In this document: positions 43,242 to 59,456 of the stretch, piece by piece
How the letters are laid out: every line of letters begins with the position of its first letter
Position numbering within the stretch: position 1 is the first letter of the stretch
Origin: Zygnema circumcarinatum
Taxonomy: Eukaryota; Streptophyta; Zygnematophyceae; Zygnematales; Zygnemataceae
Direction: 5' to 3'
Length of the DNA stretch: 64,000 bases
Assembly: GCA_037447605.1 (NCBI GenBank)
Contig: CM074806.1
Coordinates: forward strand, 4,895,287-4,959,286
Translations under genes and position numbers: made by a program
Notes under the pieces: generated by a model
The model's input: only the letters and a program-made list of their open reading frames with translations
Database searches by the model: none
What the model was told of the DNA's origin: nothing

Positions 43242-44927
43242 GCGAGTATCTCCCCCGCAGCCCCCCTGGCCCCAGGCAGCACAGCGCCCACCCGCCCGCC
43301 CGCCCGCCCGCTCCCAGGCTCGGCGCTCGCCCAGGCCCGCAACCCCGCGCGAGCCTCCCGCGTGGCACGCGTGCGGCACAGCGGAAGAGTGGCGGGGGGG
43401 ACACGCTCTGCTGATCTGCGGTGCGCGGCTGCGCGCTCGCAGGGAGAGCAGAGCGGACACTGCCACTGCGGGGGATGTGGCGGAGCCTCGCGCAGCACAG
43501 AGCCGGGAGGAAAGGCGGCGAGACGCGCAGCGGTAGGCGTGGGGGGTCTATCTGAGCAGGTTCCCCTCGGCGGCCGAGCTCCATGTGCGGGGGTCTCCTC
43601 TTCCGTGGTGCCTCTAGCCTAGGCCATTAGACTCGAGCTGAGGACAGAATCAATAGGCAATGTACTTAAAGCTGACCATGGCTGGGGAAATTTTTCACTA
43701 TGGACAAAGGGTTTCCTTACAAGGCTTGTTTGTCTAAGCTGGGCGATGGGGATGACTGGGTGCACCTTGCAAAGGGACATATCAATCTGGCTCTCTCTCT
43801 ATCTCCATCTCTAAAAGCACTCCACACCACTCTAAAGCAAGAAGGGAAGTAGCTCTGGAAGGGAAAGAAAACACCACACACAAAACACACAAGTACTAAG
43901 GCCAGCACTACAAGACCAACCAACAGCAGCTGTGACCCCAGCTGTCAGTGTCTGCCAGTCAATCCTGGCCGTACCAGCAACAGGGCGCGGCAGACTCACA
44001 CAAAATAATGTTGCGAATACATCGAGTGGTTAGTGGCCCCTCCGGCAGCGCACCGCGTCACGTCACGTCACGGCTCACACGGCACTCCCACGCGGAGGCG
44101 AACAGGCCGTACTGCTCGTGCCATTCGCACTCTTTCGTACAGTTTTCGTACGGATCATACTTGTCGCACGCTTCTCCGTACTGTGATTGGTCCGATTTGA
44201 ACTGTTCCATGCGGTCACGTCACGAGCACGACGAGGGGGCACGCCTCGGGCCGCCTCCGATCCGGGCCTGCTGCCGGGCCTGCTGCCGGGCCTGCTGCCG
44301 GGCCTGCTGCCGGGCCTGCTGCCGGGCCTGCTTGCGGACCCAACCCGAGCCGAACCGACCCCGCGTCGGTGTAGCCGGCGCGGACTTGCAATACCAATGA
44401 AGGGGAAAACTAAAATAGTCAGGGACTGACGATTAGGGGGACGCCGCCCAGCTTTGGACCAATGATAAAAGGGAGACCCTTAGCCGTTTCCAGTGACTTA
44501 TAAAACATCCTAGCCATAGATATACGACTTATAAGAAATGGCTGGCCACACGTTAGCAACAGTTGGTCAGGAACTACCCAAGTTAATTTGATATTTTTGT
44601 TTCATAATCGCTTGGATTTTAGTGGCCACTCTTAGTTAGAATTTGCTAGCTAGGACCGATTTAGCTCTAGGAGTCACTTCGTGTAAGCTGCTTGTACCGG
44701 ACTGTTCCAGGAGGGGCCTTTCGGGCCATGGGGCCATGCCGTCATGGGGCCATGCCACCATGGGGCCATGTCCGTGCGGCTGTACGGGCTGAGGCGCGGG
44801 CGGGCCGCCGCGTACGCGAGCGGAGAGGCGTTCCGCCGCCGGCCGTCGCGGCGCTGCCCTCGTCCTTTCGCCCTCGCATCCTCCCGCCTACGCCCGCCCA
44901 CTCGCCCTCCCGCAGCGCAGCGTAGTC
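43242..44927. other. Intergenic with GC island and short motif clusters
   Basis: The left part is a GC-rich island. Four GTAC sites lie at 44109, 44137, 44148 and 44178, and two more at 44782 and 44812 nearer the phosphoglycerate mutase start. CGTCACGTCACG direct repeats lie at about 44056-44071. A 12-base repeat follows (listed separately). The stretch 44400-44690 is AT-richer and shows nothing recognisable. Confidence 0.45.
44264..44332. repeat. 12-base tandem repeat GGGCCTGCTGCC
   Basis: Nearly six perfect copies of a 12-base unit. The unit length is a multiple of three, so both strands show open frames with short Leu/Pro/Gly or Ala/Gly periodicity. I read this as a simple repeat, not as coding. 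Confidence 0.9.
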
Positions 44928-47519
44928 ATGGCGGCCGCTGCCAAGCTCCACTGCGCAGCGACCATGACAAGGGCGCCACCGCATCATCTGACTGCTGCCG
45001 CTGGATTTCGCTCTGCCCGCCCCGTGCTCCTCGCTGCTCGCGTTGCCTGCTCGCCGAGGAGAGGCAGCTGGAGACTGCACGTAGCGGCAGCGGACGGCAG
45101 CGCCAATGGCAGCCCCAGCGTTGCTGAGGTGGCCACTGAGAGCAGTGAGTTCCGTTCTGCAGGGCGCTGCTGCTCTCTTTCTGCTGAGCTTAACTTTGCG
45201 TCCAGTGGTGGTCCCCTGACGAAGCGGACAGGCTGGGCGCCATGGCAGAAGCTGCGGCGCTGATTCTCATCCGCCACGGCGAGTCGCTCTGGAATCAGAA
45301 GAACCTCTTTACCGGCTGTGTAGACGTGCCATTGTCACAGAAGGGAGTGGAGGAGGCGCTGGAAGCTGGAAAGAGGATATCTGACATTCCCGTCGATCTT
45401 ATCTTTACATCTGCTCTGATCAGGGCGCAAATGACCGCTATGCTGGCCATGACCCAGCACCGCAAACAGAAGGTCACTCTCTTGACAACGCGAACATACC
45501 GGAAGATGTCTAGCAAGCTTAGTTCGCAATTTTGTTGCATCATCGTCACTTCATAATCTTGGATATGACGCTTTTTTGTCTCGCTTCCGTTAATTGCATC
45601 CATTGCCAACATCGATCGATAGAGTTCTCAGCACTGCAGGCGGCAATTGAAGATATGCTTCAGCATCTCTGGCTAGGGTGGTGCCCGTCACTTGCCGCCA
45701 ATCCACGGTCCCTTCAGCACCACAGAAAGGATTTCTTATTCTGAAGCCGCAGCATAGAAGCATGTTGAATTGTCTGTCCGTTGTTGTGTTTGAAGGAGGC
45801 CTCGTTGAAGGCACTTGTCGAGGTCGTGTATCTATAGTTCAAGATTTAAAGGTTCTTAATGGTAGTAGTTATCTTGTTTCGAATATCGGCTGACATTGTT
45901 GCACTTGATTGAATAGGTGCCCGTCATTCTCCACCAAGAAAGTGAAAGGGCGGTCAATTGGAGCACGATTTTCAGCAGTGAGACTGAAAAGGAGGTTATC
46001 CCTGTGGTTACGGCTTGGGAGCTTAATGAACGCATGTGAGTCTTTCCATTCAGAGGTGAATCTGATATTCTTTTAGAATGTACGTGGCAGGAGTTCTGAC
46101 ACTTTCTGAAAAGGCGAACACAGTTATCCTATCGGCCTTGTTGCTCGTTTATTGGTTTTAGGCACTGTTTGGTCCTGATTGAAAACGTTTTTCTGCCTCT
46201 CTTCAAAGTCACACAGAACTTGAGGGATCCCAGTCATTTTGGAACGTAAAATGTTTGGACTTACGCCCGTGGCTAGAATATTTTCTTGGTCTTGCATAAT
46301 CTTGTTGAAGACAGTTAATGTGCTGGATGGCCTTCACTTCCTTCTTCTCCCACTTGTTGTAATTGCATGGTATTTGTGATGATTTGTCCTTGCAGGTACG
46401 GAGAGCTCCAAGGTTTGAACAAACAAGAGACAATAGACAAGTATGGGGAGAAACAAGTAAAAGAATGGCGTAGGAGCTATGATATTCCACCCCCGAATGG
46501 TGAGAGCTTGGCTATGTGTGCAGAGCGAGCAGTAGCTTATTTTAAGGAGAATGTGGAACCAGAGCTAAATGCCGGCAAGAACGTTCTTATCGCTGCACAT
46601 GGAAACTCGTTGCGCTCTATCATTATGTATTTGGATCGCCTCACTTCGCAAGAGGTGAGTTACTTGCGGTATCCTTCCTGAAAGTATACAGATTGCTATT
46701 TTGTTTGCAAGTACACCTCGTGATATGGGCGCTCATTTTCATTGCCCAACTTCTACTCTGCCGTCGGTGGTGGTTTGTTCCAACCTTGAACATGTAGAGG
46801 TTAAACTGGATCACGGCTCAACGGGCAACTCTTTTGCTCTTGATTGTTTGTGGTGCGCCTACTCTTCACTGTCATTTGCTCACCTCCAACTGGAACGCGT
46901 TCATGGAGAACGGCATTGACATGTGAGTGAATGGTGACTGCTACATGCCGCCTTGTTCAATCTTGTACTAGCGCAATGTGTCGGGCGCAGGTGATTGAGC
47001 TCGAACTCTCAACTGGCATTCCGATGCTCTACGTTGCCAAAGATGGGAAATTCTTCCGGAGGGGTTCCCCGCTGGGCCCTACCACCACTGGAGTCTTTGC
47101 ACTCACACCGGTAAGAAATTTGGAAAGGTCGACCACAAAGCAATTTGTTTATGCGAACGAACGTCGAGGCACTTACAAATGCACGATCATAGTCATCGCT
47201 AGCGATTTGTATTGTCTTTTGTATTTGAGCCTTCTTTTGGGCCATGCAAGTTTTGAGCTCTAATCACCGATGAGTTATGTGTTGCTGCCAAGTGACAGTC
47301 AGACTTAGGGCAGCTGAAGGGTTGTTAGTGGAATGACTTGTTGTGGGAGGTGAGTGTGAACCTTGCCTCCCGTGCTAGATAGCTGCGCTCCTCCTTTGCT
47401 GCTCTCCTGCCTCCGGGAGCTGCAGGGGAACAGTAATGACCGCTTGCGTCTCATACGTTTCCACTGCCGCTTCGCAGGACCTTGCGCAATACCGCCAGAT
47501 GCTGGACACAACATCCTAA
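44928..47519 (+). CDS. 2,3-bisphosphoglycerate-dependent phosphoglycerate mutase, plastid-targeted
   Basis: Interconverts 3- and 2-phosphoglycerate (dPGM, histidine phosphatase fold). The leader from ATG 44928 (MAAAAKLHCAATM) is rich in Ala, Arg and Ser with few acids, as in a chloroplast transit peptide. Catalytic core: LILIRHGESLWNQKNLFTG with the active histidine (about 45266), DLIFTSALIRAQMTAMLAMT, then VPVILHQESERAVNWSTIF (about 45918), AWELNERM/YGELQGLNKQE across the intron to 46396, EWRRSYDIPPPNGESLAMCA, LIAAHGNSLRSIIMYLDRL with the second histidine, and STGIPMLYVAKDGKF and RRGSPLGPTTTGVFA (about 47010-47110). The last exon, 47478-47519, encodes DLAQYRQMLDTTS. These match the plant plastid-type enzymes. 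The donor of exon 1 near 45130-45150 is not settled. Confidence 0.9.
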
Positions 47520-48325
47520 ATATGTGGAAGTGGTGGACGCGCTTCTTAGAGCTTAAAGCCGTGTCCATTGTCATATAGTGCTTGTGCAGCTTCACCTGTG
47601 GATCATTATTAATAGTTTGGATTTCTGGTGTGGCAAGTGCTGAACAGAAAGCTGTCTTAGCCCCGCTTCACTTTTTTATCGAACTCTGCACAAGCTTAGA
47701 AGTGGACTGTACAGACTATTAAAGATTACCCTTTCGGAGGAAGTTAGTTCTCTTTAGTGATTGTCGGATATGAGCTAAGAGATTGTAGAAAGTCAATCTG
47801 ACAATGGTGCACAGCATTTTTAGGCAGTGACATCGATTAAGCAGTTGTTTATTATATCCACTTGTGGTGCTTTGCGAAGTGCGCAGAGAGTGTGCAATCC
47901 TGATATACGTCCTTCCGAAGGACATCCAATACGAGAGGTGGCAGCCTGTAGCAATCGGTCTTTACTCGATGCGAACTAAACGTTCCAAAGCCGGCTTGGA
48001 AATTGTGAGAATGTCACTTGTGCGACATCGGGAATCGCACCTGATTTCAATCCACCGCACCCGTTGAAAGATGCATCTTCCAAAGAAATGTATGTAAAGC
48101 AAAGCCATGGGTTATTTTTTGTACGATGTAGAGTGCATTTCACAATGGACTCTAGCCATCAACTATCGCAATAAGTAGATGGAGTTAGGGTGATGGGCGT
48201 TCAGGGTTGGAGCTACTCGTCGGCGAGGCCGCTTTTTGAAAAGACCAGCGTATGATGGCCAACGCTTCTCCATGGCAAGGTTGGAGTTTCCAACCAGCAG
48301 CGGTTGGACTTCGAGAGCACATGCG
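47520..48325. other. Intergenic, convergent 3' ends
   Basis: Space between the 3' ends of the phosphoglycerate mutase (+) and RIO2 (-). A TATTAAAG near 47718 could serve the mutase transcript. No gene is supported. Confidence 0.45.
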
Positions 48326-53176
<4,851 letters not shown>

Positions 53177-54188
53177 CGCGTCCCCCTCCTCTCCCCTCTC
53201 CCTCAACCCCCTCTTCCTCGCCCTCTCTGCCCTTCCCCCCCTCCCGCTCGCTCTCCTTTCCTCTCTCCCTTTCTCTCTCACCCCCGCTCGCTCTCCTGTC
53301 CTCTCTCCCTGTCTCTCTCACCCCCCCCCCCCGGGGCGGTCCCTCACCGCGGAGAGGCAGTCGCACACCGTACGGCGCCGTACGGCATGTGGAGGCGGCC
53401 GCCGCCCTCTCCCGCAGGGTCAAACGGCCCTCGATAATGGTATGGGTTGCGCTTGATAAAGTGAATTTAGTTACTTTGTTGAAAAAACAATGGGAAGAAT
53501 GGGCATTGGTCTCGCATCACATGGACGTGGATAAAATCGAAATGGGAACCACGAAGAGCCTAGCCGGTCACAAGGGACCTGCGGTAAAATCAAATGAAAA
53601 AACGACGAGCTGAATGAAACCCTAAAACCCTGTTGTGGAAGTTGACGTTCAACGACGACGTGCTTGCGGATCTTCGATGGATGCAAGTCAGTCCGACCCG
53701 TTACCTCCACGCCCTTCCACGCTTCGTACAACTGCCCAGCTGTGCCACGATTGTGAACGGAGGAGGAAGCAACGACCATGTGTGGCGTTATCGTCTCCCC
53801 TCGCGAGCGCAGAGAGGCCGAGAGGCCGAGAGGCGCTGCGCAGGTGGCTGCCGATGGTGGACGACCAGTTGACGATTAAATCGTAATAGAAGTGAATGCA
53901 CCTCCAGCCAACAGATCGATTCACTCAAACGAGTAAATTTGTTGCACTATGCAATGATCCAAAGACAAAAATATGTTGACCTCAGCATTTTGGCCAAGTC
54001 ACTTAACCGATGGTGCAACATACGCACCATGAACAGCCATGAGCACTGCACTTTCTACTGACATATGTCAGCTTTTCAGAAAATATATGGAGCCTGACAT
54101 TGACAAGGTTCACCCTACGCTCTGCTCGGCAATGACAGTGCCACGCGGAACCATCATCGTATCTGCTGGCGTGGTCCTGCGAGGCTCA
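53177..54188. promoter_or_regulatory. RIO2 upstream region with GTAC palindromes and telo-box
   Basis: The 150 bases just upstream of the RIO2 start (53180-53330) are pyrimidine-rich on the plus strand, so G/A-rich on the RIO2 sense strand. Two CCGTACGG palindromes follow, with GTAC at 53370 and 53380. A doubled AAACCCT telo-box lies at 53617-53631. The rest of the interval up to the MYBBP1A-like stop shows no supported gene. Confidence 0.45.
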
Positions 54189-57100
54189 TCATCGTTCCCA
54201 CAGTGCCTTCACTTGCTCCTGCAAGCGCCTGAGCTGTGCGGCCACCTTCCCTGTCACGACTCCTCCCGCCAGCAGCGCGGCGTCAACAGCGTCGGCCACA
54301 GCCTCCAAATCAACAACTTCATGGACGGCCTCCTTGGGGAAGAGCGCGGGCAGCGCTTCCAGTGCCGTCGCGCACATGCGAAGAGCCTCTGCCCGCCTCG
54401 CAGCTTTAGCAAACTCTGTGCGAGGAACAAGCAGCAGCAGAGAGCCCAGTGCGGGCAAAAGAGGACGGAGAGCTTCAGCGAGCCCAGGCAGGGTGGGGCG
54501 ACGTTGGAATAAACGCTGGAGAAACTGACAAGCTTCCGCACGTACAAACTCGGTGCGCCCCTTGGAGCAATAATGCAGCAGAGGAGGGAGAATTTCAGCG
54601 CCCACCCAGGGATATCGCTCCACAGCGCGAGTGAAAAACGACATTGGGAGGTGGCTCCGCTTGCCCAAAGCAGTATCCATGGCTTTGGCCATCACTCCCT
54701 GCAAGGCCTGTGGCCCCCCTGCTGCTTGCAGGACCTTCAGGACCCACAAACAACAACTGCCAGCTGTCTCTGCCACTCGGTTGTTGAGTGCTCGAGCTGC
54801 GACATCCATGCACTCCTCCAGCACAGTTTGGACACGCGCCTCCTCGACATGTGAGCCCTTTGGATAATCGCCACGTCCAAACCGTCGTCGGAGCAGAGCT
54901 TCGATAGCAGAGGCAAGAGAGGCGGTGGGGGAGGCCTGGGCCCCCGCGAGCGCCTGCAGCAGCGGCACGGGGACTTCCAGGACTAGGGGACTCCCTGGAC
55001 AGCGCCGCAAAAACGTGTCCAGCAAGCCGAGGACTCGCAGGCGGAAGTGCTCTCGCTGAGTCTGGAGGCTCTTGCTGCTGTCAGCCTCCTCCTTGGCCAG
55101 CTTCAGACGCTGAGCTAAGAGACCGTCGATTCGGAACATCGCCTCATCATCAAGCGGCTCATCGTCACTTTCATCGTTGCCATCATCATGATTGCGAGCT
55201 GAGGAAACTTCTTCCAATGCTGCTGTAAGCTTGGCATTGCCATCGACACTAGGCTCTTCTTCTCCGTTCTCCAATTCGACTGGAAGATCGTCATCCTCTC
55301 CTTCCAAAGGGCTATCATCATCATCCTCCTCACTGCTGTCCTCAGCAATCAGTGTCTGTTCCTCACCTTCAACAGCACGCTGTCGGCGAGTATTGGAAGG
55401 GGTCTCTCTAATAACGCGAAGGAGGTCCTGGATAGAAGTTTGTGTGAGGTCATCACAGAAGGCATCAAAACACTGCTCCACAGCACTGCGGATCGGGGGA
55501 GATGGCTGCGTGAGAAGCGAGAGCATGATGTCCAGCAAGACATCCATCGCCTGTGGAGGATCAGCATCAGCTGAAGGCCCCCCTTCTGCCTGAAAGGCTA
55601 TAACCGAAGGGAAGATACGACAAGTGACAGCTGCGAGCTCTTCGGCAACTCCGAGGCCGGGGTCAGTAAAAAGCAGCCCGTGCAGCAGCGAGAGGGCGAA
55701 TACCTCCTCCAGTGACTTCGCACGGCTGTCATTAGTTTCTACCTGAGGGAAAACCAAACCCCGCACTTCACGTCAGTCTCAACTCTGGAAGCCGGCGATT
55801 CTCATGCTGAAACAAGAAAAGACACTTGATGAAGAACAGGCTGAATTTGCAGACTTCTTCTATAAGAATAATGAGCTTTTTTAGTAAATATTTTTCTTCC
55901 GCTAAAAGTTCTTCTTTGTGGGAATCAATATTTTCTCCTTGTTTATAGTTTTCTTTTATTTCTTTAAAAAAAGTAATTAGTTGTCTAATTTCTTGCTGTA
56001 GAGAGTTAAAATGTGACAATAGAGTTTCATTAGGAATTTTGCAAGCTTCCACTTCCATCATTACAATCTCCGCCTCAGTGCCGCTAACAATCGTTTCTAA
56101 ATTGTTCTCCTGGCTTATTAAATCAGCAGCAGCTAATAAAGGTGCTTGAAAGTTATGCTTCTCACCAGGTGGGAGCTCAAGCTCTGCAGACTCGCATGGA
56201 GCTGCTTCACAGTTTTGCGATTCTCAGGGGTGAGAGGAGTTGCGAGTGGGCAAGCAGCACTGCGGACACAGCGCACAGCGAGGCCGGCCAGCTGCGCCGG
56301 CAAGCGTGCAGCTTCCGTCTCAGCGCCGTCTTGCGCGCTAAGCTGTCGGCCCCCTGCCTTGGGAGCAGCTCGCCGAACAGCCGCCAGCAGAGCAAGGAGC
56401 CTTTCTCTGCACAGGGTACGAGTGGCAAGGGAAACGGCAACGTCTGGCCCCTCATTTGCCTCGGCTGGCAGCCACTTACATGAAGTGGGTCCTGGGGGCA
56501 GCTGACAAAGCGCATGCACAAGAAGAAAATGCAAGACCTCTCTCTGCAATCGGGTGCATATTCCCGCGGCCCCAGAAATTTGGGGCTGGCGGCATGCAGC
56601 GACCATTTGCTCCACAATGAGCCGCCTTCGCTCGCTCACTATGTCATTCAACTCGACTATTCTGGTCCCAGTCTCTCCTGTCGTCGTGCAAGCCTCCAGG
56701 AAAGATCTTCGAAGCGAAGCAACGAGAGTCTGAGCCCCGGCTGGATCAAGGCCCACTGTCAAACGGGCTACAGCACCAGTGTGAGTGAGAGCATCAAAAC
56801 GGCCTCTCGAATGCTCCTGCAAAGCGCCCAAAAGAGCCGCGCGAGCAGCCCCATGCTCCTCTGCCCAGGCCTCCAGACGCGCTAGGCAGCGCTTGGCAGA
56901 AAAATGTAGCAGTGTCTTCTTGTCCTTGAGAGCATCCACGAGGCACCGCACAAGGGGCTTTGAGACAAGGGACGGCGCCTGCGCTGCGGGGAGCCGAGGC
57001 AGCATGAGCAGCAGCAGCTCCAAGGCCAGATGCCGCCTCTCATGGCTGGACAGCAGGAGGCCTTCATCCACCACCGTCCTCCAAAAGACCGCCACTTGTT

Positions 57101-59065
57101 CGAGTCCACATGGGGAGCCCAGCCTCTCCACATCCAGCGTCGATTTCTTTTTCTTCTTCTGATTCGTAACGTGTTTGTCCTCAGAGGGAGAAGGCAGTAG
57201 AAGTTCCAATAGAATGCCCCACACCGCATGCACACGGGGATGGCTACTGGACGAGGCCTGCACGCATAAGCAAGGGAGCCATTCCATTAGAATAGATGAC
57301 CTAAATTTTGAACAATCAGAAGCATTAGCACAATCATGAGCATGCAGGGGGAAGGGGAGAAGGAGAGGCAAGGGGGGGGGAGCTGAGAGAGTTCCAGGTA
57401 TTATGTGCAGAAAAGGGTAGACGATAAATGTAAAGAAAAGGCAAGTTAAAAATAGAAAACGTTGCTCAAATGACGGCAGGAGAGAGGATAAAATAGAGAA
57501 AGAGAGTGAGGAGCCAAAGCAAGAGCCACGATGTATCTAGTCCAGTGTGGAGAAGAACTCAAACGCTACTGAAACTAGAACAGTGAACGCATGGAAAGGA
57601 TTTTCGGCAAGGGAGTCAACCAAAGAGGTGACAGGGGGAAGTAGATATAGTTAGACACGATCGCATGATTGAATGCGCCAGGCCCAACTCGGTGGAGGTT
57701 ATGACCTGCACGGAGATAGGAGGGATGAACATTTGCACACCTTAAGGATAGGAACAAGGCGTTCCAAATGTTCTTTTGAAAAAAAATCGGTCACATTGGA
57801 AGTAGTCGGCAGCAAACTGCATTTAGAATGCACATCATCCGGGAGGCGACGCCATAGTTTTAATGCTAAGAGAAGGTTCTCCGGCGTTGCTTCCTCTGCC
57901 GGAACTTGAAGCCAGTCGATAAGCACGGCAGAATCTGCCAAACATCTTCTCAAAACGCTTTGTGGCAGCTGCAGGCCCAAAACAAGAAGAATTTCTTAAA
58001 ATCTCTGAAGATGCAGGTGCATCGCAATACCGGGTCATTACTTCTCTTCATAACTTCAGCCGGGTAAGCTCGCCAATCACATGCCTCGCATGCTCCGAAC
58101 AGGACCTCTGCAGCTCACCTGACGAGCCAGCTCGAGGAGCGCCTCCGCCGCGGGCTCCCTGAGGAACGACTTGCGCTGCGCCAGGCGGACGAGGGCCTCG
58201 GCGACCTGCTGGGCCGCCTGCCCCGCTTCCGCACCTTCTCTGCTCAGTCCGCCGGCGCGCACGAGCGCTGCGTAAGCAAACAGTCGTCCAAGGAGAACAT
58301 CGTTCGTGTCCTGAACCCTAACCTCCCTCCACCCGGTCCCGTGAATCCCTTCCAGCTCCAGCAGCTGCAGAGGCTGTCTATCAAGCAAAAAGAATTTCCA
58401 TATGTGAGTACCAGAGAAGTCTTACCTGTCCTTTCAGCTTGGCAGAAAGCTCCAAATGCTTCTCAATCAGCGGAAGAACAAACTCAGTTTCCATTCCTTC
58501 GACGGAAAGAAGAACAGCTGTAAGCGCGAGTGCATATCCTTGCCGCGCACCCTGCAGATGACAGTTTTCGTCCCCGCCCATTGCAAGCGTTAGAGCAGCA
58601 GCTTCAAAACCTGCCAGCAGCAGCAGCAGCAACGGCGGCGGCGGTGGCGGTGGACGCGGAGCTTACAGCGCGGGAGGAGCCGAGCCCGCGGAGGAGGCGC
58701 TTGAGCGCGTACTGCGAGTCCCCTCCGGCCTGCAGTTCGCGCACCAGCGCAGTGGCAGCCTCCTGGCGCCGCGCCGCGTGGGTGGAGGCGAGGTGGTCAA
58801 AGATTGCCAGCCCCACTGGAGGCTCATCAGAAGCCCCTTCCCCGCCTCCGGCACCATACCCCTCCCCCTCCGCCTCCGCCTCCCCCTCTGCCTCCGCCAA
58901 GGCAGCATCCTCTGCCTCCTTATCGTCCTGGGAGGCAGCCTTCTCCTCCGCCTCTGATCGCACCTCCAGGACCGCCTGCGCCTCAGAGTCCACCTGTCGC
59001 CGCCTGCGCTTGCGTTTGGGGGCGGCGCTAGCAGGCGCAGGCGCGTCGGGCAGGCGCTTGGCCAT
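54189..59065 (-). CDS. MYBBP1A / DNA polymerase V (POL5) family nucleolar protein
   Basis: A nucleolar protein of the POL5/MYBBP1A family. Yeast Pol5 acts in rRNA synthesis and ribosome assembly and is not a true polymerase. ATG 59065 starts a basic stretch (PKRKRRRRQVDSEA) and an acidic stretch, then GLAIFDHLASTHAARRQEAA, typical of the N-terminal repeats. Further exons: GARQGYALALTAVLLS (about 58540), DTNDVLLGRLFAYAALVRAG (about 58290), LPQSVLRRCLADSAVLIDWL (about 57970-57910), a long exon about 57260-56146 with HAVWGILLELLLPSP and LVRCLVDALKDKKTLLHFSA, and a last exon 55742-54189 with AMDVLLDIMLSLLTQPSPPI and VEQCFDAFCDDLTQTSIQDL. The last exon also holds a long acidic block and a Leu-rich helical end. 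Overall it is alpha-solenoid-like, as in the family. Confidence 0.87.
55768..56145 (-). other. AT-rich open frame inside a MYBBP1A-like intron
   Basis: The intron between 56145 and 55743 is much richer in A and T than its surroundings, especially at 55850-56060. One minus-strand frame stays open from the donor for about 125 codons. It reads like a helical Lys/Glu/Leu/Ile-rich protein (for example NETLLSHFNSLQQEIRQLI and EELLAEEKYLLKKLIILIEE) and includes an ATG pair at 56061. It is not in the host gene's frame. I do not recognise it. Confidence 0.35.
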
Positions 59066-59456
59066 GGCGGCCGTCGGGAGGGCGGGAGGGAGGGAGAGGA
59101 CAAGGGTGAGCGCGGCGGCGGAGGAACGACGGCGAGGGGCCCCCGCTGCCGTATAGTCGTCCGTACAGCAGCCGTACGACGGTACCTCGAATGGCAGTAC
59201 AGTACGACGGTGCGGCGCGAGTCGTATGCGAGCGAGGGCGGGCGAGAGAGAGCGAGAGAGGGGGCAGGGCCGACGGGCGGGAAGGAGAGAGGGAGAGAGT
59301 GGGAGGGATAGAGAAAGAGGGAGGGAGGGAGGAAGGGAGGGAGGAAGGGAGGGAGGGAGGGAGGGAGGAAGGGAGGGAGGGAGGGAGGGAGGAAGGGAGG
59401 GAGAGGGTGGAAGGGAGAGAGGGTGGAAGGGAGAGAGAGAGAGATAAAGGGCAGCC
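59066..59456. promoter_or_regulatory. Bidirectional promoter region, MYBBP1A-like / DnaJ-10-like
   Basis: 391 bases separate the two start codons. Five GTAC sites lie at 59163, 59174, 59182, 59198 and 59203, mostly in CCGTAC or AGTACGACGG contexts. The last 180 bases before the DnaJ start form a GGGA/GGAA purine tract (listed separately). Confidence 0.6.
59280..59452 (+). repeat. (GGGA)n polypurine tract before the DnaJ-10-like start
   Basis: A near-continuous run of GGGAGGGAGGAAG units on the DnaJ sense strand, ending a few bases before the ATG at 59457. Many G3 runs spaced by A make G-quadruplex or triplex structure possible. The tract probably lies in the 5' UTR. Confidence 0.85.

Noticed and set aside
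44187-44429. Frame with PGLLPGLL repeats
   Set aside because: The protein repeat is a direct translation of a perfect 12-base DNA repeat, with no supported start, splice sites or homology.
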